DNA from: Trichoplusia ni
Taxonomy: Eukaryota; Arthropoda; Insecta; Lepidoptera; Noctuidae
NCBI RefSeq assembly: GCF_003590095.1
Contig: NC_039488.1
Location: 806,001 to 870,000, forward strand
Reading direction: 5' to 3'
Length of the DNA: 64,000 nt
The notes under the pieces were generated by a model. That model saw only the letters and a list, made by a program, of their open reading frames with translations, made no database searches and was not told the DNA's origin. The translations under genes and the position numbers were made by a program. This document shows, piece after piece, positions 38,411 to 50,203 of this stretch (position 1 is its first letter; each line of letters opens with the position of its first letter).

Positions 38411-38466
38411 TGATCCTTAGGAACTACCTATAGTTAGGTAGGTAGTTAGGTAGGTAGTTAGGTAGG
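38411..38466. repeat. Tandem repeat, 12-bp unit GTTAGGTAGGTA
   Basis: About three to four units run in tandem, preceded by an inverted partial unit (ACTACCTATAG). It contains TTAGG, the insect telomere word, but also TAGG spacers, so it is not a telomeric array. Confidence 0.75.
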
Positions 38467-40129
38467 TTAATTTTATACTTAAATAGATATGATATAATTT
38501 ACGGCCGTTTTTAATATTGTATATATGAATCGATGGGTTCGCCTACTGGGGATACAATTTGGACATATTCTGAATACAAAATCCCTAGTATTATTAAATA
38601 TGTGAATGTCAGTTGGTTTGTTACGCTTTCAAGTGATAAATACTTGACTGGTCGTCATGAAACTTTGCACACATGTTCTTCGAGGGATAAAATGTCACAT
38701 AGGCTTTGTTATAAACAACTTAAAGAAAACAAGTGTTATAATTCTATCTTGTAGACAATTCGAAACCAAGAACTTTACAGTTAAATTAAAATGCACCCAC
38801 ACTACTCACAATACCCTAGCACTTCTTCAGTAAAGATTTCAACGTAAAACTAGTGCGTAAATCAATAAAACAAAATTCCCTATTTAAATCTTCTGACCAA
38901 ACAATGATATGATAATCATTATAACAGCACATAACACCTAGGTACGTAACTGTCAACAATCGTGGCTAGACAATGCTTGCAATGAATGCATTTCGACTAC
39001 TATTAGTAATTCGCTAGTCTACCATACCTCGAACATTTGAAAACAATGCACTTTTCTTACTTGAATACTGTGCATACAAAATGTTACGAAATGAATGTCC
39101 GATTAGGCGAGAAAAAACCGCGTATGTAGTAGAACTATTGTTTTCGTTCGTGGGAGTGTAATGTTAGGCAATGGCTGTAAAGATGCAGACATATTGGGAA
39201 CACATTTTATTTTGTTATATAAGTTTATAGCATCTCGCGTAATGGAATATTTAAAGCTTTTTTGCTGACTCTTTTTAGTGAAGGAGCTGTATTGACCAGT
39301 GTAACTTGGACGCCGTAACTTAATGCCATAACATATTACTTGTAACATGTGCACACGAACCTTTTAAAGTTTATTTTCATCAACGTATTGACTCAGACCG
39401 AGGTATTTCTGTAATGTCCGACCTCTTATCTTTCGACTGTCGAAACACCAGATCAATCGTGTAATAATATTGGTTACAATATCGTCCTGTCCTGTAAATA
39501 CCAGATAGGCATTTTAAGAATTCCGGGTTCAAAAATAAAACTGGAACGATATTTATAAGGTTCCGCTGCAAATCCATTCGTGTGCCATCAGGATTGGATC
39601 ATTTTGCCATCTTATAACTCTGGTAGCTAAACGGTTAAGATTTTCACACATAACATAATAACAATTTTTGCCTCTACAACGAAAAATACCAAAAAAAAAT
39701 CAGGTTAAGCAATATCAAGAAATAAAGAGCTTGATCGCTTTTTATAAAAAAAAAACTTTTATCCAAAATCCTCGTTCAATCTTTAACATATAAAGTATAA
39801 AAATCTTTAACATGAATACGAAAACTTTAAGCCAAATCATCATTACTTACCTTATAAGCTTGATTATGTGCGGGTTCGAACCTTGCACCGAGAACACAAA
39901 CCAGTTAAGCGGTGTCAAAGGTGAATGGGGGATCATAAGTCAAGAGTATCTGAAATCCTTTACCCGGTACCTATACCTAGTGGTTGGTTCAGGATCACGC
40001 AGGTACCTAGTGTTAACTATAGGTCTTTGTCTTACAGAAACTTAGGCCTTTGATGTGTGTTTTGGACCTACCTTTTTTTTTGTTTTCACTTCTATATTAA
40101 AGTCGCAGTCACTTTGTATAGTCACAACA

Positions 40130-40345
40130 ATATTATAAAAGCGACAGTATGAGCGTGTGTTTGTGTGTATAAGTGTTTGTTACCTCTTCACACCCAAACG
40201 GCTGGATCGATTTCTTTGAAATATGATGTGTAGATAGCTATTGTATTACAACATAGGCTCCTTTTATCCGATTTAGTGAAAAGATGATAATGTTTTTGGA
40301 ACTATAGCATATATCCGGATGAAGCTAGTCCAGCTAGATAATATA
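40130..40345 (+). mobile_element. Helitron-like non-autonomous unit
   Basis: Starts at ATATTATAAAAGCGACAG, passes a GTGTGTTTGTGTGT stretch and CACCCAAACGGCTGGATCGA, and ends near GAAGCTAGTC. It matches by layout the units at 43008, 48780 and (minus) 52846, which end in CTAGT-like or GCTA termini. The Helitron assignment is from memory of lepidopteran repeats and needs a database check. Confidence 0.5.
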
Positions 40346-40742
40346 AAAAAAAACGTCAAAAACGAACTCGCTTTATACTCCTTTAAGGTCTTGATGTATC
40401 GACCAGGTAACTCTGACCCGATCAACTCGGTTTTTGGAAGTTCATTCAAAATTTCAAACGTGTTTCAACGAGAAACTAAAACGACAACTTATTTTACCGT
40501 AGCCTATAAAATAAGAGAGCTGTAAAACCACTAGAGAAAGATAAATAATAATCATTATAGAAAAATTATAATCCTAGGTTGTTGTCTGAATGATTGCCTG
40601 AGTGATTGCTGTGGACATAGCTATTTGCATCCGTCAACTGGCTCTGGTATCGCAATGTCAACCTATACTTATGACCGTGCCCAAGAGAGAGTTGTTTGCT
40701 CAACCATACACGAGAAAAATGCTTAAAAGGGAAAACTTGTAA

Positions 40743-40759
40743 CAGCGCCATCTAGTGGC
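40743..40759 (-). promoter_or_regulatory. CTCF-like site
   Basis: The minus strand reads GCCACTAGATGGCGCTG, close to the bilaterian CTCF core. Weaker relatives are at 4817-4827 and 7753-7766. Such words also occur inside lepidopteran repeats, so occupancy is unproven. Confidence 0.35.
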
Positions 40760-41594
40760 AACAGGTGTCAAATTATTGATATGTCATTAGGTGTTTCTTT
40801 TTGTAATTTCTGATCACACAGACAGAAACAAAGTACAAAGGTCATGAAAAGTAACCAAACTATTAAAAAGTTAATTAGTAATTCGCATTCGTTTACTGAC
40901 TTTAACTAAGAATCAATGATTAACTTGAAAACTTTCGATCAAAAAATTTGGCAATTATCACCAATCTAAGATTGATGATTACTTTTAACTGGAACTGTCA
41001 TTGCATTTATAAAATGAGACCCAAAGATTTGAAGTAGGAAAAGCCGTTCCAAAAGACACTTTAATAAAATGTTTTAAAAAAATATATATTTATATTGTTT
41101 ATTTGACACAAGTTAACATAAACATAAAATCTTACATGGAGGCCTCCTTTTAAGTAAGTATTTACCTGTGCTAGGAGGCCTCGCTCTTACTAACAACATC
41201 ATAAACATAGTGTATCAAATTAACAGTAGATAAAAATTAAAAAAAAATGTTTGAAGGAATTGTTAGAAAAGTATCATCTACTACGTACTCTTTGCATGTC
41301 TGCTTATTCCTTTCCACCCAGTATAGTTTCATGTGCCTGCGCCCTAAAGCCAGTGAGTTACATGATTACTGTGAGCTAACGAATTCTCACTTAATTACAT
41401 GTTGCGAAGCGATTCGCGTTTAACTCTAATGTTACCAACATAACTTAAGTTTGTCTCTCTACAACTATTTGTTTAAATACTTATCGAAGTATTTAAGTTA
41501 TTTTCACACGATTCTAGTGTAGGCTTTTTGTGTTTTTTTCTTGAATTTGGGTTACTGCTATGTAATTGAAACTTAGGATTTGATTGCAAGAATA

Positions 41595-41725
41595 CACGAT
41601 TGGTCACAACGCCATACCAACTGTGCGTTACGTGTTTCGGGTTCGATCCCCGTGTGAGACAACATTTTGTGTTATACACGAATGCTTGTTCTGGGTCTTT
41701 ATGCCTTTAACGTATTAAATTATAA
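41595..41725 (+). mobile_element. SINE family A fragment
   Basis: Has the B box GGGTTCGATCCCCG, then GTGTGAGACAACA, ACACGAATGCTTGTTCTGG and GTCTTTATGCC, matching the family A body. The 5' head is degraded. Confidence 0.6.
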
Positions 41726-42699
41726 TAACACTGCATTTCTCGGACATTTTTAAATCTATGTAGTCTCTCACTTAATTGTTTGTTTAATAACACACAAAAG
41801 CTGTTAGTAATTAATCTACTGATTTCTGTCTGACAATATGACATATTATATCTACTGATATCGGAATGTGTAAAAGTATGTAAGAAAAAGGTCTCAAGTC
41901 GTTTTATTAATAGACACCATATATCTAAACTAATGTCTATGGTACTTTACGGTACTTTATAAGTGTCTAAGGAGACAATAGCAGTTTCGTGTGTCAATAC
42001 TCTGTGCTCCATGGGAAGATGTGAAGAAATCGGCTCGGTCCGATGCGCCCGCGCCGGTTTGCAAGATCACGCGTGTAAAGACTTATTTAGACAAGATGAG
42101 AATATCGCGCGGATTGCAATACATTGCGGGGTCTCGTAGCTATTGTGTTAAATTTGATGTATCATTGCCGGCAATGTATGCCAAGTCGAGTGATATTTTT
42201 CACCTCATCTAAATGTGCCTTTATGTAGATCTGTTGTAACAATGAAGATAGTCTGTTTCTTTTGGAGAACAATGTAAGAGCAATTATTTGTTCCCTTTTG
42301 TTGCCTTTTATGTTTTCATTTTCTTAAAGCTGGCTTTTTAACAGGAGTGGTGTGACTTGTATGTGTTTTAAAACAACTAATAAATGCTTCTTTTAACTCA
42401 TATTTGTTTCCGCATGGAAAATCATCAGATGAGTCATCGCGTTTGGTTGGGAGGAAGGAAGTGCTAGACTTTTACCGACTAAACCCACTCTGCTTTTTGT
42501 GTACCAAATTGCCAGCCAATATAGGACCAAAATGCTCCCCCGTTTACCTCACCTTACACAGAGTTCAATAGATATGTACTTAAAACACCTGACTTCCAAC
42601 ACAGCCGAAGTATCGAAACTTTATTAAATACATTTTAATTGAAGAACCAATAAACAGGGATCGTTTCACTCCCTCTTAAAGCAACAATGTCGCTTTCGT

Positions 42700-42746
42700 G
42701 CAAGTGGGATGCCGCTACACGTTGAAAAGCGCCATTTCTTTTTCAC
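42700..42746. repeat. Hairpin repeat H, copy 3
   Basis: AAGTGGGATGCCGCTACACG and AAAAGCGCCATTTCTTTTTC form the diverged arms. Confidence 0.5.
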
Positions 42747-43007
42747 AAGTGGTATCTTGGTACGCGTTGCAATGACAAGTACGTATTAAGTTAATGGAAT
42801 CAGCAATACGTGAATTCCCAAGTAAATCAAAGTGCGAGGCAATTGCAGCGCGGTGTCTGTGACCCGGATGATGCAAACACCATCACCCGATCTACCCACG
42901 GTGCTGTGTTGATTGTGGATGCAATACCAATGTGTACGAGTACGTATCGCAATGTGGCAAATCTTTTTGTTCAATCTTTATTTAGTCTAACTGGTAGCAA
43001 CTCCTAC

Positions 43008-43200
43008 GAATATTATAAACGTAAATGTATGGGTGTTTGTTCCTCTTTAACGCAAAAACCACAGAACGGAAATTTAAATGAAACTTGGTACACAGATACT
43101 TTCATAACGAGGATTAACACATAGGATTAGTTTTAATCTCGGTTTTATTCCCTTGGGATAATTTTCTTATAGCGAGCAGGCTCGCGGGCAACAGCTACTT
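43008..43200 (+). mobile_element. Helitron-like non-autonomous unit
   Basis: Begins ACGAATATTATAAACG and includes GAAACTTGGTACACAGATAC and GGATTAACACATAGGATTAG. It ends GGCTCGCGGGCAACAGCTA, the hairpin-like end shared with the other copies. Confidence 0.55.
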
Positions 43201-43796
43201 GATATTAAGCAGTAGATGATCTAATTTCGCTAATTAAATACAAAAAAGCATTTTGCTTGATCTTTTGTTTATTCAAAAATATATTGAACAACCAAACACA
43301 CAATTTATTTTCATCTGTAAATAAGGATACGTCAATGCATTACAATTATATTTATTGAAAATGTAGTCGAAGACTAAAACATCCTTTCTATTGTCAGATA
43401 GACATGCTTTAAGAACAATAACCCACAATCTGCCAGACAAAAAATTACAAATCTGAAATTGAACCTAAAGGTTAATTTCGTAACCTTTTTGATCATGAGG
43501 TAACGAGTTTAGTGTTAGTAATGAAAACAGTGACTTCACCAGCTTTCGTAACTCCAGGTTAAAACAATTGATTAACTAGCCATGTAATCGTGTTAACATA
43601 ACGTTACACAGAGCTAAGGGTTAATTCATACACCTCGTACTACGGCTGTGACTAAATGCATTATAACGTTGTTAATTCAATAGTAAATTCGCTCTCAACA
43701 TTGATCATTTTCCTTCTTAGTTATATAAAATATGGCAAAATCGTTTTATACCGAGAATGGAAAAGCAGGCGATATTTTAATACAGCAGAGAAAGGT

Positions 43797-43830
43797 TGAG
43801 AGAGAGGATTAGAGAGAGAGAGAGAGTAGA
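43797..43830. repeat. GA microsatellite
   Basis: An imperfect (GA)n run interrupted by GATTA. It is next to a 15-20 base scrap of the LINE tail (ATGCCCAGCAGTGGG) at about 43850-43865. Confidence 0.8.
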
Positions 43831-44004
43831 ATAACATATACTAAGTATATGCCCAGCAGTGGGTTATTCAAGGCAGATGATGATAGGATTAGATAACAAA
43901 AGACGCTCGACTGTGTCCCGTAAGAGCTATATTTTCTCTTATTGCTAAAGTAACCAATTAATAATGCCACCATATGAATTCACCGCTATAGGTGTCTGTC
44001 TGTA

Positions 44005-44223
44005 CAGGCGCGGATCCAGCCCTCAAAAAAGGTTGTGGTCACAGCCTCCCGAATATTGGTCAAATACGAGTCAGAGTTTTAACTCGCTTGTGATCGATAT
44101 AGTGCATTCTTACAAAGGAGATGATAATAAAATAAATTACTACTGACTGTGGAAGTGTGACGTTAAAATTTGATGAGGGTTGTGGGCATGCCCATCGTGC
44201 CCACAATAGTGGATCCGCGCTTG
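44005..44223. mobile_element. hAT-type MITE with 8-bp target site duplication
   Basis: The left end CAGGCGCGGATCCAG and the right end, whose complement is CAAGCGCGGATCCAC, are terminal inverted repeats. The element is flanked on both sides by TGTCTGTA (43997-44004 and 44224-44231), the 8-bp duplication typical of hAT insertions. At 219 bp with no transposase it is non-autonomous. It has inserted into an older repeat whose two halves read continuously across one TSD copy. Confidence 0.85.
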
Positions 44224-44908
44224 TGTCTGTAACGATGTCACAGACTCCTAAACGAGTTAAGCCGATTTTGTACCATTACTATTTTAAAGCGCCTTAAGAT
44301 ATTTCAATTCAATCGATTTGTTAGTGCGTCATCATTTATCGCTTATCACTGACATTGGCAACACTAATCTTCGAACAAGTTTATCATGAACATTAACTGT
44401 TGACCTAACTAACTTTATTAATTAAATATCTCCGAACTGTGTTAATGACCTCTATTATTTGCCAAGCGGTTATGAAATAATTATTTTGTGATTAAAATAA
44501 CTAGGAATGACCAAGTAGTTTAGTTTAGTTCATGCTGCGATTCAATTCCCGCGTGGGAAATAGCGGTTAATACTTATATTATTACATAAATATAATTAAA
44601 AGTAGAGCAGTAAAAACAGCGGCATTTTCAAAGAATTTGGACAATACTCTAGGCATAAATTCTTTATCAAACCATAAAAAAAATACTCCATGCAAAATTA
44701 TCTCCAGATTCGACATAAGAAATGAGTTCAAAATTTCACACTTGCCGGCCTCATACCACTCGACGAGAGCAAGATGATGACTTTAACAAAAACCCGCGGA
44801 CTTACCTGCAATCCTTCATTCCACAAAGTCAATGACTTTACCGACTTTCTTTTACCTTAATAAGATATTTATGCCCGATGCCTCTACTATGAGAACTCAA
44901 AGAAAAAC

Positions 44909-44958
44909 GTGGAAGCGAGATATCGCTCTACATTTCACATGTAGCGTCTCTTTCTCTC
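44909..44958. repeat. Hairpin repeat H, copy 4
   Basis: GTGGAAGCGAGATATCGCTC is followed by TACATTTCACATGTAGCG and a TCTC-rich right arm. The loop is CATTTCACATG. Confidence 0.6.
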
Positions 44959-47900
44959 TTTATCTTTTGTTTTAGTCTAAGAGTTTCATAGTACAGGGGC
45001 TCACTTGTTTCAATGCGACGGAAACTAATGTGCGCGGAACGGTACAAAGATGAAGACATTTTTTATCTTTTTTTGTAAACTTTTGCTGTTTTACAAAAAC
45101 AAATTGTTGTCTTTTGTTCGCTTCTCACAATAGACGAGCTTAAGATTTTTTACGTGCTTTTAGTAGGTGATTTTATCTTTTAAAGGTTAACTTTTAAGAA
45201 TTAGAAATATTCAAATTTATTTTGAGATAACAAGTCGGCGTAATGGATTGTTTTATTAACAAACGTCTGAGCTTGTGAATTGTCATTCCGATTAAATCTT
45301 TTTTCATAATTAAGGTCAAGGAAATTCTCATGTAACTTATCCGGGTACTTATCAGTTTTAAATAAAAACATCTAAATCTGTTCAGTTCGTTAGAGAGATT
45401 TTCAAAAATTATTGGACACGTATTTTTTCTACCTTTTATAAATAAATTTAAATAAAAAAATATAAATAAAAGGGATGTCGACGTATGACGTCACTTTTTG
45501 CAATAACAGTCATCAAAACACAAACAGCTACAGTGAATGCTAACTTGATTCTTTATTAACATTTCCACCACAATTTATTCGCTTTATAAGTACATTCTCT
45601 ACTTGAATATAAAGCCCCGTTATTTTGAGAGGCATCTCTTGCACTTGTTCACAGCTGTTCAAGAAAGCGACCTTAATATCTGTGAGAAACGCGAAACTAC
45701 TACAAAACTGTTTACTACTACTTATAAAACACAACTTAGTTAATAATTATGCCAGCGATTCAAAGTCGCGTGGATAAGTGATTTTGGTTTAAATTTTTCA
45801 ATATATTATGTCTTTTGAAAAAGAAACTACGTGATACCCTTAATTGATAAAAAATCTATTATTTTATTTATTTAAATTAACGTCTGCGTATATAATACTA
45901 TCTAACTAAATATCTGTAATAACCTTGTGGTATGACAGTTGGATTGCCAAGTCCAAGATCGTAGTTTCGAATCCTAGCACGAAATTAAATCTTTTTGAAT
46001 TAACGAGCTTAATAAAATGGCGGGTGGTTTAAAAATCTGAGACCAGCACATCGACCGTGCGAAAATAATAAGTATGTGTATTCGAGTTTTCACAGTTATT
46101 TTTCCTTTCGATTTTCGTCTACAAGAGTCAGCGTCCTAATTACTTTTGCAACCTCGTACGAAAGTGAAAACTAATTTTAATACAATAATTGAAACCATTG
46201 CGTGAACAATAGGTTCACCAAGTGGGTGTAAGTGAATCACTACTGTCGTGACATAATAAAATAATATAAATAAATCTTAAGGTCCGTACACATTGACCTG
46301 CCTACACGTAAATTGTACAAAGCGATTGTGGGTCTGAAAGAAGCTACGAGATAGTAAAATAAAGATGCGGGAACGTTAACTAGTAACATACAAATACTTA
46401 TATTTTGTTGTAGCATAGAAACCAAAGACATCTTTTTCCTTATCTACATCAAATAATTGAGTTGAATCGATAGTGAGTAGCGGATCATTTTTTTTTTTTT
46501 TGAATTTACATTGCGGACCTGTCTTATTATTTTAAAATTGTACTTTAACAAAAAACGATGCTAATAGACATAGACCGTAACCGATGACACTTTCATAGAC
46601 CTACTTTTGAATAGATTTCGTACAGTCCCTACCCTCTGCATATATATATATACCTTAATAACCAGATGAAGGAACAATAAACTAAAAGCTGTCGCAGTGC
46701 ACCTGTGTGTAATGACCTTAACAATGCTGTGATCATGAAGATTAGTATATCAGCTGGTGGCAGAATAAATTAACATTCAAAATGATTTGCAATGTCTCAA
46801 TGTGATCTTGTTTTGTTTTCGTTTCGGTATTAAGGTCAGATATTTTAAGTGATAAATAATCTTGTTTTACTTAACATAATCATTACAATAAAGCTTGGTT
46901 ACTTACAAATATTTTTGATTGTTTGTCACTATCAAGTATCGAAGTATTTCATTTAGAATTTTTTATAATTCCTTATCGAAAGGGTGAAAACGGTACCCTA
47001 TTACAAAGCTCTGCTGTCTGTTTGTCCTCACCTGATTGTATCAATGTTTGCAAAAATAGAAATCTAGGTTAAGTAACTGATTATAAAACTGATGGGAAAG
47101 ATATATTTGTTCATGTCATCACTCTATAAGACATTTGATTGTAAATTAGGTACTTGGCCATGTTATTTATTTTGGGTATCAGCCTCTCCAGCCAAGTGAA
47201 ATTTCAAAAATTGTTAGCGTTTTAGAAAAATGCTCAAATGTCTGGAAATTTCATTTTGCTTCCATTAGTCACTTCATTATGTCCAGTCATACCCACACAT
47301 TCACACGTTACCATTCTACTCCAACCACTGTCGAAAGCTCGAGGGTCTAAAGGGGCTTATATTTAATATAAAGGGTACTTAATCTACGATCAATTTTTTT
47401 AAAGAATGAGTACAAGAACAAATATATCTTTCACCTAATTTAAGCCGCAAAACAACCACAGTTGGTTAACATTCAATACAGGTGCCGATTGTTCTAAACA
47501 ACGGTAAACAGAACCGCAAATAAAATACCGAACTTCAGATCCGATTACACAAAACAATGGAACTGAATAATGCAATTAATTTTAATTCCATTTAATGAAA
47601 GCTAAGAATTCGATTGAAATTAATTGAATATCTGTATTGTTACATCATTGAGTAGTAACGGTCGCTTTCTTTTGTTTCTTGTGCTTTTGAGAATTTGTTT
47701 GCTTACTGGAAGAATTTGATATATTTGTCATATCACAAAGGGTTAAATGTACTTATCATTATAGACCGCAAAGAACGACCTTCTGTTAGATAGATCTAAA
47801 GGTATAGTCATAGGTGTTTCAGAGTGCTGTGGTGTGGAATTATAAACCTGTCTAAGAAGCGTTTTGATCGTTCTCTAATAGTAAATATTAAATATATTTA

Positions 47901-48309
47901 GAATAACACAATTTTCGCTTTTATAATATTAGTATCAGTAGGTTTCAAATGATTCTAGATGTTTTACCTAATTGCTAATTGTCTCGACATTGTTACAAAA
48001 CGAAACATTCCACAATAGCGGAAAGAACATTTTATTACAATTATAAGTTGCTTCAGCATTCTTCATACGTGTTCTATAAATTGCCAATAATGTTTATGGC
48101 GTGTATCCTGTGTGAAAGTCAACACGAGGTCAAAAAATAAAGCGTTGAATGGAGATTTTTAGCATAAAAAACGTTATCTCTTTTTCACAGTTTTTGGATT
48201 CTTTTGGCGTTTTCAAAATATAAATTGGATGCTTTTAACTGTATCTTTTAATTCATTAAGGAAATCTTATAGATTGTCACAATAAAAACAATTATTTGTT
48301 TATTTACAG

Positions 48310-48324
48310 ATGGCGCTCCGGTGA
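48310..48324 (+). promoter_or_regulatory. Four-codon upstream ORF
   Basis: ATGGCGCTCCGGTGA begins at the first base after the acceptor and encodes MALR then stop. It ends six bases before the main ATG at 48331. If exon 29385 joins here, the uORF start has C at -3 (weak) and the main start has A at -3 (good), which suits leaky scanning or reinitiation. Confidence 0.5.
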
Positions 48325-48330
48325 CCGAAG

Positions 48331-48445
48331 ATGTGCGCACGCGCAGTGGCGCTGTGGTGCGCGCTGGTGGTCGCGGCGAGCGCCCGCGCAGCCGCTTACA
48401 CCGTCGACTGTAATCACGAGTACACCGACTGTGACACCGAATTGA
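48331..48445 (+). CDS. First coding exon of a secreted protein, unidentified
   Basis: After acceptor TTTATTTACAG, the ATG at 48331 opens a GC-rich frame (MCARAVALWCALVVAASARA and so on) with a classical signal peptide: short polar start, hydrophobic core, and likely cleavage after ARA near residue 20. The mature start has two cysteines in DCNHEYTDCDTEL. The exon ends at TTGA|GTACGT with 38 codons plus one base. The strong codon bias, splice borders and signal peptide make it a real exon. I cannot name the family, and downstream exons are not resolved in this window, perhaps because they lie beyond 64 kb or in the gap. Confidence 0.75.
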
Positions 48446-48779
48446 GTACGTATACTGCTTCCTTATATGTTCAATAAGCCGTCAAAATTTGTTACGATAT
48501 TTGTGTTGCATTGTTTGTAGTGCACATCATCATCATCCACAGTCCTAGGCGCTTTTCGGTGTAGAGATTTTTTCCATATTTCCGTAGGCTGCAGCTGTGC
48601 TAAGCGTGACGAAGACAAAAAAATAATCGATTTATGGGGCATGATTATCAATCAGTGTGTACAATTTGTACAATTTTGTTTTCAAAGTACAGTTGTTAAC
48701 TCAAAGACCTGTACACATGTAGTATATGTTAAACTTATTTTCTATTTTCGGACTTAGTGGTCTTAAATACCTCTCATCT

Positions 48780-49016
48780 AGAAGACTTTGTTTGTTAGTT
48801 TGTTTGAACGCGATATTCACGGGAACTACTGGGTCTAATTTGTAGAATTATTTCAATATTAGATAATTCATTTATTGCTTTAACATAACACTGCAAAATA
48901 ATTAGTGTTGTTGAGCGACAACAAGATAATTGATTTATTAAAAATTAAACCCTAAATGGACGTTACATCAAAGCCACGCGGACAAAGTCGTGTTCAACAG
49001 CTAGTCCAATTATAAA
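48780..49016 (+). mobile_element. Helitron-like non-autonomous unit
   Basis: Has GTTTGTTAGTTTGTTTGAAC and GGGAACTACTGGGTCTAATT, and ends AAGCCACGCGGACAAAGTCG then TTCAACAGCTAGTC. The end matches the CTAGT-type terminus of related copies. Confidence 0.55.
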
Positions 49017-49162
49017 TGCAAAAACAATCCCGTTATTCCCATTAGCCAACTCATCACCATCATAATGTTCACAGTTATATCGCTAAACATATGCTAAAGA
49101 CATAAAACTGAATCACAAAGGCTCCTCCGACCCATTCTCTACATGACCTAAGGTCAGTTCTG

Positions 49163-49195
49163 TGACGTCATAACCGGTCATAACCGGTTACAGCC
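49163..49195. promoter_or_regulatory. CRE palindrome followed by tandem Grainyhead-like sites
   Basis: TGACGTCA (49163-49170) is followed directly by CATAACCGGT repeated twice in tandem, ending in the palindrome TAACCGGTTA. AACCGGTT is the Grainyhead consensus core. It is 0.7 kb into the presumed intron after the secreted-protein exon, where an enhancer would be plausible. Confidence 0.35.
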
Positions 49196-49964
49196 AGTAA
49201 ACAGGCCCCATTGGACTACCTAAACAAAGGACCACACATGAACCTATATTGTTATTATAGATGCAATTTTGTAGGAATTTATGGTAATTTGTTGCTTTAA
49301 GAATTGCTCCCTAACGTATTATATATGGAGATTATATGTGTATAATCAGACCCCTGAATCATGAAAATTCGTGGTTTTAATGTATCGTTTGTGTGTGTTT
49401 TTTAAGAAAGAAAAGGCCACGAATTAGAGGTGTTTTCTTGAAGTATCTTTTCCATTGCATTCGGCTTGGTCCGTCGCATAAGTATTAATTAAAACTTTGT
49501 TCAATTGATTGATAATACTCAAAATTCTATTTTTATAGAGACCCGTACCCAAAGGGAAAAACCGAAAACCTTTATCTAATCTAGGCTATGCTGTCTATCC
49601 GTCAATCAGTCCGTCACCAAGAAATCACCTGGAACCGGAAGTTGGTACGGTCATAAATCTGATGACTGAAATTCGTTTTTCTAAAAATATTTGTACAGAA
49701 CACTCAGTATGTAGAGAACTCGCACTTGCCTGGTATGATGAGTCATTGAACTGTACTAAATACGTCGAATGTCCATCTGATACTAATCCCCTACCTAATT
49801 ACTCAAGGAATTATCAGAATATTGTATCTACAACGGTATTCTAATACTTTCGTAAATTAATATTATACCATCAATCTCCTGTCTCTATAGTAGACGTACC
49901 TATAGTAGAGACTAATTAGGATTAGTACATTATAATAATATAATAATATAATATAATATATTCT

Positions 49965-50203
49965 GGGACAACTCACACACGGTTATCTGATTCCAAGCTA
50001 AGCAGAGCTTGTGTTATGGTAACCAGACAACTGATAAACTTACATATATATTTCTAAATACATACATATTATAGATAAATTACACCCAGACACCAGAACA
50101 AATGATCATGCTCATCACACAACATTTGTACTGGGCGGGAATCGAACCCACGATCTCCGGTATAGCAGTCAGGGTCACTAACCACTAGACCAACAGGCCC
50201 GTC
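49965..50203 (-). mobile_element. tRNA-derived SINE, family B
   Basis: The minus-strand head GGCCTGTTGGTCTAGTGGTT has the A box, and GTGGGTTCGATTCCCGCCC the B box. The body includes GATGAGCATGATCATTTG, GTCTGGGTGTAATTTATC and ATATTTAGAAATATAT. The AT microsatellite at its left edge is its probable tail. Confidence 0.85.

Larger units (their letters stand above)
29386..48309. other. Putative large first intron, or intergenic, repeat-rich
   Basis: About 19 kb without supported exons. It contains hairpin-repeat copies at 32387, 34001, 42700 and 44909, a LINE tail at 34541, repeat R1 at 35838, Helitron-like units at 40130 and 43008, a hAT-type MITE at 44005, SINE scraps and simple repeats. Possible tissue regulatory islets include 37470-37690 and 45480-45500 with CRE palindromes, and 41985-42190 with CATTGCCGGCAATG. 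Confidence 0.45.

Noticed and set aside
45930..45990. tRNA-like sequence with TTTCGAATCCTAGC
   Set aside because: Incomplete cloverleaf; most likely a decayed SINE head.
49662..49844. 60-codon frame with four cysteines, tested as the next exon of the gene at 48331
   Set aside because: The acceptor ATTTGTACAG would fit the phase, but the upstream part lies in a common moth repeat, no convincing donor follows and no family is recognised.
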